A stretch of 26,399 bases of DNA from Burkholderiales bacterium. Its GTDB lineage: Bacteria; Pseudomonadota; Gammaproteobacteria; Burkholderiales; JAEUMW01. Every line of letters begins with the position of its first letter. The first letter of the stretch is position 1. Below the pieces are notes generated by a model. It was not told the origin of the DNA and did no database searches. It was given only the letters and a program-made list of their open reading frames with translations. Position numbers and translations under genes: made by a program. Shown in pieces: positions 1 to 7,509 of this stretch. The stretch spans positions 1-26,399 of the forward strand of contig JAEUMX010000484.1 in assembly GCA_016791285.1 (NCBI GenBank). Direction: 5' to 3'.

Positions 1-235
1 CGCGTTGGTGGTGTTGAAAGAAGTCGCGAAGCGGTTCCTGTCCCTCCTTCCCCATGAGCCACGCGACGTGACAATGCTCGGCCTCGTCGTACGGCTCTCC
101 GAGTTGGACGAGCAGGTAGCCCACCCAGCTTATGAGGAACAGGCCATAGAGTACTCGGTGGAGACATCTTCCGCCGCGCGCGGAAGACGTTCCTTGTAGG
201 GTCGTGCCCCCAGCCGGTTCCCTGGAGGTCTTCAC
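1..235 (-). CDS. Partial CDS of an unrecognised membrane-anchored protein, cut by the left edge
   Basis: Reading the minus strand gives an open frame that runs off the left edge. It has one strongly hydrophobic segment (LYGLFLISWVGYLLVQL), followed by an acidic, then mixed stretch containing GEPYDEAEHCHVAWLMGKE and ending in FFQHHQR. This pattern of one membrane helix followed by a soluble tail looks like genuine coding sequence. The start is unsure: GTG at 235-233 is used here, and in-frame GTG codons also occur at 256-254 and 295-293, none with a clear ribosome binding site. It lies beyond the pilA terminator, so it is probably transcribed separately. I do not recognise the family and assign no function. 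Confidence 0.4.
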   Translation of the reverse strand, partial: MKTSREPAGGTTLQGTSSARGGRCLHRVLYGLFLISWVGYLLVQLGEPYDEAEHCHVAWLMGKEGQEPLRDFFQHHQR

Positions 236-324
236 TGCCTGCGGCGCGCACCTCACTGCTGGTACCCCATCGCAAACCTGATGCGCATAACACACCTTCC
301 AAGACGCCGGCGCGCCAACCAACG

Positions 325-356
325 CCGAAAAGAACAGAGCCCCTTTCGGGGCTCTG
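325..356 (-). terminator. Rho-independent terminator of pilA
   Basis: A perfect 9-bp stem (CAGAGCCCC at 335-343 paired with GGGGCTCTG at 348-356) closes on a four-base loop that reads GAAA on the minus strand. A T-rich run, TTCTTTTC, follows directly. It starts about 30 bases past the pilA stop. A GC-rich stem, GNRA-type loop and U-rich tail make a textbook intrinsic terminator, suited to a very highly expressed pilin mRNA. Confidence 0.9.
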
Positions 357-386
357 GTGGGTGCTGTCCGCTGGGCGGAGCTACGG

Positions 387-833
387 TCAGCTATTGTTGC
401 GGCAGTTGGACGGGAGATACTTGTACGCGGTCGACGCGGCGGTGGTACCGCAGTTCCACGTTACCTGGTTGGTCGTCGCGTCCATGGTCGGCGTCATGTA
501 GACGACTGCGTTATCGAGAGCCGCCACAACGCCACCGGCCTTGACGACGGCTTGGACCCGATTATTGGCCCACGACAGACCGCTGATGTACTTGGCCGAC
601 GCGGCGGGAGCGGAAATCCCCGCCTCGTCGGTCGTCGTCGGCAACCTATTGTTGGTACCCGCGAACTCCGAGACGGACGTCTTCGCTGCACCGAGCGCCG
701 CCATCACTTCGGACACCTTCGAACGGGCGATGTAATCCTGGTACGCAGGCAACGCGATCGCGGCGAGGATGCCGACGATCGCCACGACGATCATGAGTTC
801 GATCAGGGTAAAACCTTGTTGAACGCGTTTCAT
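387..833 (-). CDS. pilA: Type IV major pilin precursor (PilA)
   Basis: This is the structural subunit of type IV pili, made as a prepilin, cleaved and N-methylated by the prepilin peptidase, and assembled from the inner membrane. The preferred start gives 148 residues: a short leader MKRVQQG, then mature [20 protein letters not shown] with the conserved Glu at mature position 5, and the usual [12 protein letters not shown] continuation. Two cysteines near the C-terminus (in WNCG and SNCR) can form the disulfide-bonded D-region typical of these pilins. Two in-frame ATGs lie just upstream (845 and 836), but GGAG is best spaced, six bases, from the ATG at 833. The gene is monocistronic, between a sigma-54 promoter and a strong terminator. 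The D-region sequence is not close to any pilin I can name. Confidence 0.95.
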   Translation of the reverse strand: MKRVQQGFTLIELMIVVAIVGILAAIALPAYQDYIARSKVSEVMAALGAAKTSVSEFAGTNNRLPTTTDEAGISAPAASAKYISGLSWANNRVQAVVKAGGVVAALDNAVVYMTPTMDATTNQVTWNCGTTAASTAYKYLPSNCRNNS

Positions 834-900
834 CATAGTCTCCATGGTTTGGTTAGGATTTCACTGCACAAGAAACACTTTTCGTGTTGCGCTCTTCTAC

Positions 901-915
901 GCAACCCCCGTGCCA
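901..915 (-). promoter_or_regulatory. Sigma-54 (RpoN) promoter of pilA
   Basis: The minus strand reads TGGCAC, five bases (GGGGG), then TTGC, an exact match to the sigma-54 -24/-12 consensus. The predicted transcription start is near 890, leaving a leader of about 55 bases before the pilA start at 833. Sigma-54 control of pilA, activated by PilR with PilS, is established in Pseudomonas and relatives. No pilR or pilS lies in the window. TTGCAC occurs at 955-960 and again at 1005-1010, a possible but unproven activator site. Confidence 0.85.
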
Positions 916-1082
916 CGCGTGGCGACCGTTCGTCCGTGTGCGTAACACCCTGTTTTGCACGAATGAAACACAGCCCCCTCGGCGCTCATCGGAAGCTGCA
1001 CTGGTTGCACATTGAAAGGTCTGGCAGACAATTCCTGCTATGCCTCCGTCGTGTTCCTTTCCGGCTACCCGGCGCCAACTGG

Positions 1083-2720
1083 TCAGGCACGATAGCCTGG
1101 TATGCGCAATAGATCGACGTCGTCGATCTGCTCCGCATCCAGAAACTCCTGCGCGAACCTCAGCCAGATCTTCTCGCGCACGAACACGTCGAACAGGTCC
1201 GGGTCGATGTGGCCGTTCAACTTGAGCTTCCCGAGAATGGTGAGCGCCTCGGTAAGCGTCTTGCCTGTCTTGTAGGGGCGGTCGCCGGCAGTGAGCGCCT
1301 CGAATATGTCCGCAATGCCCATGATCCTCGCGGGTACCGACATCTGTTCGCGCGTAAGCCCGCGAGGGTAGCCCCTGCCGTCCATGCGCTCATGGTGTCC
1401 GCCTGCGTACTCTGGAACATTCTTGAGATGACGGGGCCACGGCAGGGACTCAAGCATCTGGATCGTGACCTCGATGTGATGGTTGATGATCTGTCGCTCT
1501 TCGGCGGTAAGGGTGCCCGAACGGATCGTCAGACTGCCAATTTCCTCGTCGCTTAGAAAACTGGCCCATGCTCCACGCTCGTTGCGCCACATGCGGCGCT
1601 TCCCGATCGTCCGCACTCGTTCCTGGTCTTCCGCGCACATGGCTTCCGTTCCGATATTGGACGACCGTAGGAAAGTCCGCTCTTCGTCGAGTTCGACAAT
1701 TACCGCATTGAATCCTGCTTCGAGCCGCGCTGCCGCGTCTGAGTCTCCACGTTTCATGGCCTCAATCCGAGCACGGAGCATCTCGATCTCCGCGTCGCGC
1801 TTCAGCACCTCGAAGCGGGTGTCGACCAACTTGATGCGGTCGAAAATGGTTTCGAGTTTCGTCGCCTTGTCGACCACGTGCACGGGCGTAGTAACCTTGC
1901 CGCAGTCGTGCAACAGACCGGCGATCTTGAGTTCGTACCGATCCTTGTCGGTCATGACGAAGTTCTTCAGAGGACCGTAGTCGATACGATGCGCAGCGTC
2001 GGCCAGCATCATCGTCAGCGCGGGGACCCGCTCGCAATGACGCCCCGTGTAGGGAGACTTGTCGTCGATCGCCGCATTGATGAGGTTGATGAACGACTCG
2101 AAGAGCTGCTCGAGTTGGTTGATGAGTAATCTGGTCGTAAGAGCGATGGCGGCTTGAGAGGCGAGCGACTCCGCCAGCCTCTGGTCTGCTTCGGAGAAGC
2201 CAACGATGTCCCCGGAGTCATGCGCCGTGGCGTTGATGAGTTGCAGCACACCGATGACTTCATCTTCGTGGTTCTTCATGGGAACGGTCAGGAATGACCG
2301 CGATCGGTAACCGGTCTTCTGATCGAAGAGGCGAGTACCGGAGAAGTCGAAGCCCTCTGCCGCATAAGCATCTGCGATGTTGACGGTGATCTCTCGCAGT
2401 GCGGCGTAGGCCACGACCATGGACTCATTCGGCCGTCCCGATTCGTCGTACAGCGGGATCGGGTCCAGCGTGATCGGCCGTCCGGTCGTCCCCCCCAGCG
2501 AAAGGCCGAGTGAGTCGGTACGTATGATCTCGAAGCGCAGCGTTCCATCCTCGAGGCGGTAGAGCGTGCCAGCGTCCGCCTTCGTTATGGTCTTGGCCGC
2601 CAGCACGATGGTCTCGAGCAGCCGGTTGATGTCCTTCTCGCGCGAAAGCGCTATGCCGACCCGATTGAGCTCCTCCGCGCGATCGAAGAAGTCGACGGCA
2701 GCGTCGAGGTCCAATTTCAT
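1083..2720 (-). CDS. GAF domain plus HD-GYP-type phosphohydrolase
   Basis: This 545-residue protein is probably a cytoplasmic cyclic di-GMP phosphodiesterase controlled by a sensor domain. Residues about 20-195 form a GAF domain, ending in GVLQLINA and an amphipathic helix. The catalytic part has HD at 271-272 within LLHDCGK, His414/His415, HH at 442-443, and GYP at 450-452 within DGRGYP, then the conserved RIMGIADIFEALTAGDRPY. Most HD-GYP domains have only a few dozen residues between the HD motif and the next histidine. Here about 115 charged, helix-prone residues (285-400) are inserted. There is no signal peptide or membrane segment. GGGAG lies eight bases before the ATG. It starts 43 bases after the GAF-ATPase gene, so the two are probably co-transcribed. 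Substrate specificity is inferred from the motifs only. Confidence 0.88.
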   Translation of the reverse strand: MKLDLDAAVDFFDRAEELNRVGIALSREKDINRLLETIVLAAKTITKADAGTLYRLEDGTLRFEIIRTDSLGLSLGGTTGRPITLDPIPLYDESGRPNESMVVAYAALREITVNIADAYAAEGFDFSGTRLFDQKTGYRSRSFLTVPMKNHEDEVIGVLQLINATAHDSGDIVGFSEADQRLAESLASQAAIALTTRLLINQLEQLFESFINLINAAIDDKSPYTGRHCERVPALTMMLADAAHRIDYGPLKNFVMTDKDRYELKIAGLLHDCGKVTTPVHVVDKATKLETIFDRIKLVDTRFEVLKRDAEIEMLRARIEAMKRGDSDAAARLEAGFNAVIVELDEERTFLRSSNIGTEAMCAEDQERVRTIGKRRMWRNERGAWASFLSDEEIGSLTIRSGTLTAEERQIINHHIEVTIQMLESLPWPRHLKNVPEYAGGHHERMDGRGYPRGLTREQMSVPARIMGIADIFEALTAGDRPYKTGKTLTEALTILGKLKLNGHIDPDLFDVFVREKIWLRFAQEFLDAEQIDDVDLLRIPGYRA

Positions 2721-2763
2721 CAGCGCAACTCCCGGCGAATCTCGAAGACTTGCGCGCCGCTGG

Positions 2764-5139
2764 TCACTTGATGCAGACAGCGCGCACCTGGTGCATGTCG
2801 GTGATCCCCTGAAGCACCTTCTCGATGCCGTCCTGCTTCAGAGTACGCATGCCCTCCTCCAACGCCGTGACGAGCATGTCCGCGACGCGGGAATGCTCCT
2901 GAATGTGTTTCTTCACCGCGTCCGTACCCACCAACAACTCGTGGAGCCCGACCCGCCCGCGGTACCCGGTGTTGTTGCAAGCCTCGCACCCCACCGGTGC
3001 ATAGACGGTGAACTGTCCATGCTCGTCGGCAAACGACTTCACCCATTCTTTGTACACTTCTTCATAGGCGCCCTTCGGGTCGGTCTTCCAGAACGGCGCG
3101 TTTCGAAGCTCCTGGCAGTACTCTTCCAGCATCGCCTTGACCTCGTCCTGTCCAGCGACACGGGGCTTCTTGCATTTGCCGCAGAGGCGTTTCGCGAGAC
3201 GCTGCGCCAGTACGCCCAAGAGAGCATCGGCAAAGTTGAACGGGTCCATGCCCATATCGAGCAGCCGAACAATCGACTCTGGCGCGCTGTTCGTGTGGAG
3301 CGTGGCAAACACCAGGTGACCTGTGAGCGAGGCTTCGATCCCGATAGCAGTAGTCTCCTTGTCGCGCATCTCGCCTACCATAATGATGTCGGGATCCGCG
3401 CGCAGAAACGCCCGCATCGCTGTCGCGAAGTTGAGACCTGCCTTCACGTTCATCTGCACCTGCCGCAATCCCCGCTGCGTGATCTCGACCGGATCCTCGG
3501 CCGTCCATATCTTGGTCTCGGGAGTGTTGAGGTAGCCGAGAACTGAATGCAGGGTGGTAGTTTTTCCTGATCCGGTCGGTCCGCAGACGAAGAAGAGACC
3601 GTAGGGCTTCGAAATGCAATCTTTCAGCGCCTCGGCGTTACGGTCGGCGAGTGCGAGCTTGTCGAGAGGGATGGGCTCACCGGCCGCCAGAATGCGCATA
3701 ACGATGTCTTCGAGACCACCTTGCGAGGGAACGGTCGCAACCCGCAACTCGATGTCGAGCGGTCCGAAGCGCTTGAACTTGATCTTGCCGTCCTGAGGCT
3801 TGCGACGCTCCGCGATGTCCAGATCGCACATGATCTTGATGCGAGCCGCTATTGCAGCGCGATACGAAGCCGGTACCGAGATGTACGGGAAGAGGGTACC
3901 GTCCTTGCGGAAGCGCACTTCGGTCTTGCCTTTGCCGGGGTAGGGTTCGATGTGGATGTCGGACGCTCCCTGATGGAAAGCGTCGATGATGATCTTGTTG
4001 ACGAGCTTGACAACCTCATTGTCCTGCGCCTGATCAATACCGTCGGCATCTGTCGCATCGAGCTCACCGTCTTCGGTGAGACCCTCGAGGATATCCCCGA
4101 TGTCGCCCGAGTCGGCGATCCCACCCCCGTAGAAGAGATCGAGGTAGTGCACGAACTCGCGTCGCGTGGTGACGCGGTAGAGGATCTTGCTCTTGGGGAA
4201 GACGTTGTTGACGACCCTTGCACTGCGGACCCGTTCCGGATCCCCCGAAACGACGAGGATGCCGTCTTTCGAGTCCTCGATCGGGAGCCATTGATTCTCT
4301 TCGAGATAGCTTCGACTCAGGTTTCGGAGCAGGTCCATCGGCTTGACCATGTCCGCCTTGTAAGACTGGTAGGGCACTCCAAAGAACTCGGCCAAGGCAT
4401 TGCCCACTGCGTCGACCCTCACTTGGAATTCGTCTATCAACACGTCCTCCACATCGACGTTCTTACGTCGAGCAGAACGCGTTGCCAGCTCGAGTTCGTC
4501 CGCTGAGATTGCGGCCACCGCTACCAGGTGATCGAACTTTCCACGGATCAGCTGCTGCGTCTTGTGCCTCTGCCTGAGTGCGATCGCGAGGGTTTCCGCG
4601 ACGCTCGCAACGCCATCCTCGGCGAAATGCGGGAAGGGTCCACCTGACTTCGTGTTGATGAGCTGAATGACGCCTAGCAACTCCTTGGCGGGACCGTCGA
4701 CGATCGGCGCCACCAACATCTGCCGTGTGCGGTAGCCGGTGCGCTTGTCGACCTCCTTGAGAAAGTGGATCGGAGGTCTGTAGCTCCTGAGTTCGTGATC
4801 GTCGTAAACGTCCTTGAGATTGACAGGACGGCGGTGGACGGCCACATAACCGGCGATGCTTTGCTCGTTGATGGGAAGCCTTAGATCCTTGAACGACGAC
4901 AGACCGGTCTTGACCTTCGACACGATGGTCTGCCGGTCTTCGCTCGTGATATAGATGGTGAGCCGGTCTGCATCGAGCAGATTGCAAAGGTCCTGGCTCA
5001 CCTCGAGCATGATCTCTTCGATGTTCGCGGTGGCATGGATCCGGTTCGTTACCGCCTGCAACCGCTTCGAGAACTCGAGCTTCGCAGCGAGGTTCTCCGG
5101 CCCCGGAGACGGGCGTCCAGGTTCCAACGTAGCGCTCAT
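2764..5139 (-). CDS. GspE/PilB-family secretion ATPase with N-terminal GAF domain
   Basis: This 791-residue hexameric motor ATPase belongs to the family that powers type IV pilus extension or type II secretion. Residues about 27-190 form a GAF domain (TGYRTRQMLVAPI, GVIQLIN). About 215-340 resemble the GspE N-terminal domain, and 375-790 the ATPase. Visible motifs are Walker A GPTGSGKT (520-527), the Asp box around WTAEDPVE (546-552), Walker B in DPDIIMVGE (582-590), the His box GHLVFATLHTN (607-617), and a tetracysteine zinc site (C653, C656, C718, C721). The usual family length is about 570 residues; the excess is mainly the GAF domain. GAGGA lies ten bases before the ATG. With the HD-GYP gene just downstream and pilA nearby, pilus assembly is the likely process, but no pilC or pilD is here, so it may be an accessory motor rather than the main PilB. 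Confidence 0.92.
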   Translation of the reverse strand: MSATLEPGRPSPGPENLAAKLEFSKRLQAVTNRIHATANIEEIMLEVSQDLCNLLDADRLTIYITSEDRQTIVSKVKTGLSSFKDLRLPINEQSIAGYVAVHRRPVNLKDVYDDHELRSYRPPIHFLKEVDKRTGYRTRQMLVAPIVDGPAKELLGVIQLINTKSGGPFPHFAEDGVASVAETLAIALRQRHKTQQLIRGKFDHLVAVAAISADELELATRSARRKNVDVEDVLIDEFQVRVDAVGNALAEFFGVPYQSYKADMVKPMDLLRNLSRSYLEENQWLPIEDSKDGILVVSGDPERVRSARVVNNVFPKSKILYRVTTRREFVHYLDLFYGGGIADSGDIGDILEGLTEDGELDATDADGIDQAQDNEVVKLVNKIIIDAFHQGASDIHIEPYPGKGKTEVRFRKDGTLFPYISVPASYRAAIAARIKIMCDLDIAERRKPQDGKIKFKRFGPLDIELRVATVPSQGGLEDIVMRILAAGEPIPLDKLALADRNAEALKDCISKPYGLFFVCGPTGSGKTTTLHSVLGYLNTPETKIWTAEDPVEITQRGLRQVQMNVKAGLNFATAMRAFLRADPDIIMVGEMRDKETTAIGIEASLTGHLVFATLHTNSAPESIVRLLDMGMDPFNFADALLGVLAQRLAKRLCGKCKKPRVAGQDEVKAMLEEYCQELRNAPFWKTDPKGAYEEVYKEWVKSFADEHGQFTVYAPVGCEACNNTGYRGRVGLHELLVGTDAVKKHIQEHSRVADMLVTALEEGMRTLKQDGIEKVLQGITDMHQVRAVCIK

Positions 5140-5475
5140 GCACTTTTCATCCTCGACTGATCACACAGGCCGACCTAGGCCAGCGCACCGTCACACCGGG
5201 CGACGCTGCGAACGCCTCCACGACGCCGGAGGGGCAGGGTCCCCTCGCTGCTGCAAGCACGTTCGTCGATTGCGCGTCAGGTCTCATGTCAAGGTGGATC
5301 GAAGCTTGGCGTGACGACCCTGGAGCAGTGCTCTCGGTCCGTCGGGCGGTATCTACTTCGGTAGCACAGCCAACGTCTGCAAGGATCGTACCGAGTCATG
5401 GCCACGATTGGAGAGCACGACACACTCCCGCCATGGACCTGCTCGCCTCGCGAGCGCGTGCGTCGTCAAAGGCGG
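5140..5475. other. Intergenic region before the GAF-ATPase gene
   Basis: This stretch of about 340 bases shows no convincing coding frame on either strand. Next to the upstream gene's stop is a 6-bp inverted repeat (GCTCGC at 5441-5446 with GCGAGC at 5450-5455) that has no T-run. A second, GAGGGG/CCCCTC, spans 5229-5246. The promoter for the ATPase/HD-GYP pair should lie here, but I see no consensus sigma-70 or sigma-54 element. Confidence 0.5.
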
Positions 5476-6240
5476 CTAGAAATCGAAGCTCTCTCCGTGG
5501 AGCAGCATCCGTGGCCGGAAGCGACCTACGCGGTGATGGATCTCCCGCATCGTGAGCTCCGCCTCGCCGGGCTTGAGATGGGTGATAAGGATCTCGGCCG
5601 GACGCTGCAGCTCGGCGAGTTCTGCTGCGAGCATCGAGGGGCACAGGTGCTTCGACGCGATCGCAAGGTCTCGCTCCTTGTCGGGAAAAGCAGTCTCGAT
5701 GATGAGATAGCGGAGGTTTTCCACGCGGTTTACATACTGCCACAGCCACCGATTCCGTCCGGTATCACCGGAGAAGACGAGACTGTTCACCCCGCTATCC
5801 AGATGAAACCCGACTGCCGGCACCACATGGTTTGCCTCGATCGCCGTGATGGATCGACCGTCGAGTACGACGGGTTTTTCGACCTCGAAGCGCTCGTACC
5901 GCAGATAAGGACGGCGCGCATTCGGGATCGTGGTGAAATCGGGCCAGACATGCCAGTTAAAGATGTGCTCGCGCAGAACCTGGAGGGTCTCCGCGGTCGC
6001 GTGCACGGTCAGGGGTTGCTCGCGCATGTAGCCAACCGAATCGACGAGGAAGGCGATGCAAGCGATGTGGTCGAGGTGGGAGTGCGTCACGAAAACGTGA
6101 TCGACTTGGCTCATTTCAGAGAGGCTCAGGCTGCCGACCCCGGTGCCGGCATCAATCAGGATGTCCTCGTCGACCAGGAAAGCTGTTGTGCGCAGATTCC
6201 CGCCGATGCCGCCGCTGCACCCCAGAACCTGCAGCTTCAC
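5476..6240 (-). CDS. Metallo-beta-lactamase-fold hydrolase, class II cyclic-nucleotide phosphodiesterase-like
   Basis: This is a cytoplasmic binuclear-metal hydrolase of 254 residues. Metal-binding motifs are HSHLDH (53-58), NH at 137-138, SGDTG with Asp159, and THLKP with His221, near the end of the protein. The pattern fits the group covering class II 3',5'-cyclic nucleotide phosphodiesterases and RNase Z-like enzymes. The short length and the lack of an RNase Z exosite favour a phosphodiesterase-type role, but the substrate cannot be read from sequence. An ATG 27 bases further upstream (6267) is open, but GGGAGG placed five to six bases before GTG at 6240 and the homologous start KLQVLGCSGG favour the GTG. 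Its position between phosphatase/FHA genes and a GAF-regulated ATPase suggests a signalling role. Confidence 0.8.
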   Translation of the reverse strand: MKLQVLGCSGGIGGNLRTTAFLVDEDILIDAGTGVGSLSLSEMSQVDHVFVTHSHLDHIACIAFLVDSVGYMREQPLTVHATAETLQVLREHIFNWHVWPDFTTIPNARRPYLRYERFEVEKPVVLDGRSITAIEANHVVPAVGFHLDSGVNSLVFSGDTGRNRWLWQYVNRVENLRYLIIETAFPDKERDLAIASKHLCPSMLAAELAELQRPAEILITHLKPGEAELTMREIHHRVGRFRPRMLLHGESFDF

Positions 6241-6561
6241 GACCACCTCCCTGTCGCACGGCAGCAACTACGCGCTGCAGAGAAGGTGTTCCGGATCCCG
6301 AACCGTTGGTGCCGAGTCATTATCGTCGGTCGCAGCCACCATTCGCAACGAGGCACCCCGGCTGCCAGGGTGACTTGGAACGAGCCAGCCGAGTCCGTTC
6401 CATGATAGCAACCTCTTCCCTCGGTGTCGCTCGGACGCCTTCACCGAACGCGGGGACCGGCGCTCCGGTACCAGGGAAACCAGCAGCGGTGCGCCCGCAA
6501 ACAAGGAGACGCCGGTTCTTGTGCGGTGTTTTGGTAACGATCCCGAGCCCGTTGGGGCGCA
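6241..6561. other. Intergenic region between the FHA and metallohydrolase genes
   Basis: About 320 bases without a convincing gene. Short open frames of up to about 80 codons exist on the minus strand, but they are rich in Arg, Ser and Pro, resemble no protein, and overlap each other. The only feature I can support is the GGGAGG ribosome binding site for the metallohydrolase at the low-coordinate end. The gap suggests the metallohydrolase has its own promoter. Confidence 0.45.
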
Positions 6562-7491
6562 TCAGGACTTGAGAAAGAACTCCATCTTCACGCCGGCTAG
6601 TTCGACGATGTCGTGATCACTGAGTGGATGGGCCTGTGTATCCAGAGCTTTGCCGTTGAGAATGGGAAAGCTCGCCCCTTCGACGTGGGTGATGTAGTAA
6701 CCCTGCGGACGGCGTGTGATGACGGCCACCTGAACTCCTGGCTTGCCCACGGTCGTCAATGATTTGGCAAGCTCCAATTCCCGTCCGGCGCTCGGTCCGG
6801 TCAGAATCTGGATGGCAGCGAGCGGCATCGCAGCCGGAGCAGGTTGCGAGACGGTTATGGACCGCGCGCCCACCGGCGTGGATTGAGATGTCATGGCCGT
6901 AGCCACGGGCGGCGACAACTGCTCCACGCCGAGGGCGACGGCCGACGCTGCGGCCACGGCTGCGATCGGTCTGCTGTGGGCAACGACGCCGGCGGTAGAA
7001 GTTGCCTGGATCGCAGGCTGCATCGTGCTCCCCGGTGTTGGGGCGGCCACGCGGTTGAGCGACGTTACCGTGCCGACGCCGTGAGTGCGGACCGCGTGCC
7101 CCATCTGCGTGTCGCTAAGAGATCTGGAGCCAGACTGGGTTCGCGACAACGGCGCCCGCAGCACCATCGTCTTCTCGAAATCTGCCGCAGTGGTGCTCGA
7201 TGCGACCTCGTTGATGTACTTCAGCTTGTACTTGCCCACTTCGACGACATCACCGTTCTGGAGAAAGTGCTTCTTGACGCTCGCACCGTTCACGAGGGTA
7301 CCGTTGGTACTCCCCATGTCCTCGAGAAACGAGTCGTTGAGGATGGTGACGATAACGGCGTGCTCTCCACTCACCGCGAGGTTGTCGATCTGGATGTCAT
7401 TGTGCGGCTTGCGTCCGATGGTCGTGCGCTCCTTCGTGAGTTCCTGCTCCTTGAGCACGATGCCATCGAGGCTAAGAATCAACTTCGCCAT
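6562..7491 (-). CDS. Protein with two FHA domains
   Basis: Forkhead-associated domains bind phosphothreonine. The N-terminal domain (residues about 20-93) has the binding residues of a working FHA: GR at 26-27, the SGEH loop (Ser41, His44) and GSTNGT with Asn63. A linker of about 125 residues, rich in Ala, Ser, Thr and Pro, follows. A second FHA-like domain ends the protein (about 227-309); it has GK in place of GR and lacks the Ser/His loop, so it probably keeps the fold without binding phosphopeptide. There is no signal peptide or membrane segment. The gene starts 18 bases after the PP2C stop, so the two are almost surely co-transcribed and may share a phosphoprotein partner. Domain assignment is strong; the partner is unknown. 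Confidence 0.9.
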   Translation of the reverse strand: MAKLILSLDGIVLKEQELTKERTTIGRKPHNDIQIDNLAVSGEHAVIVTILNDSFLEDMGSTNGTLVNGASVKKHFLQNGDVVEVGKYKLKYINEVASSTTAADFEKTMVLRAPLSRTQSGSRSLSDTQMGHAVRTHGVGTVTSLNRVAAPTPGSTMQPAIQATSTAGVVAHSRPIAAVAAASAVALGVEQLSPPVATAMTSQSTPVGARSITVSQPAPAAMPLAAIQILTGPSAGRELELAKSLTTVGKPGVQVAVITRRPQGYYITHVEGASFPILNGKALDTQAHPLSDHDIVELAGVKMEFFLKS

Positions 7492-7509
7492 TGCATTATC
7501 CCCGTTGCT

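Noticed and set aside
5..199. Plus-strand open frame at the left edge
   Set aside because: It is antisense to a minus-strand frame with a clear membrane helix and a more protein-like composition, and it has no ribosome binding site.
5441..5455. Terminator for the metallohydrolase gene
   Set aside because: The 6-bp stem has a 3-base loop and no T-rich tail on the minus strand, so it is too weak to call.
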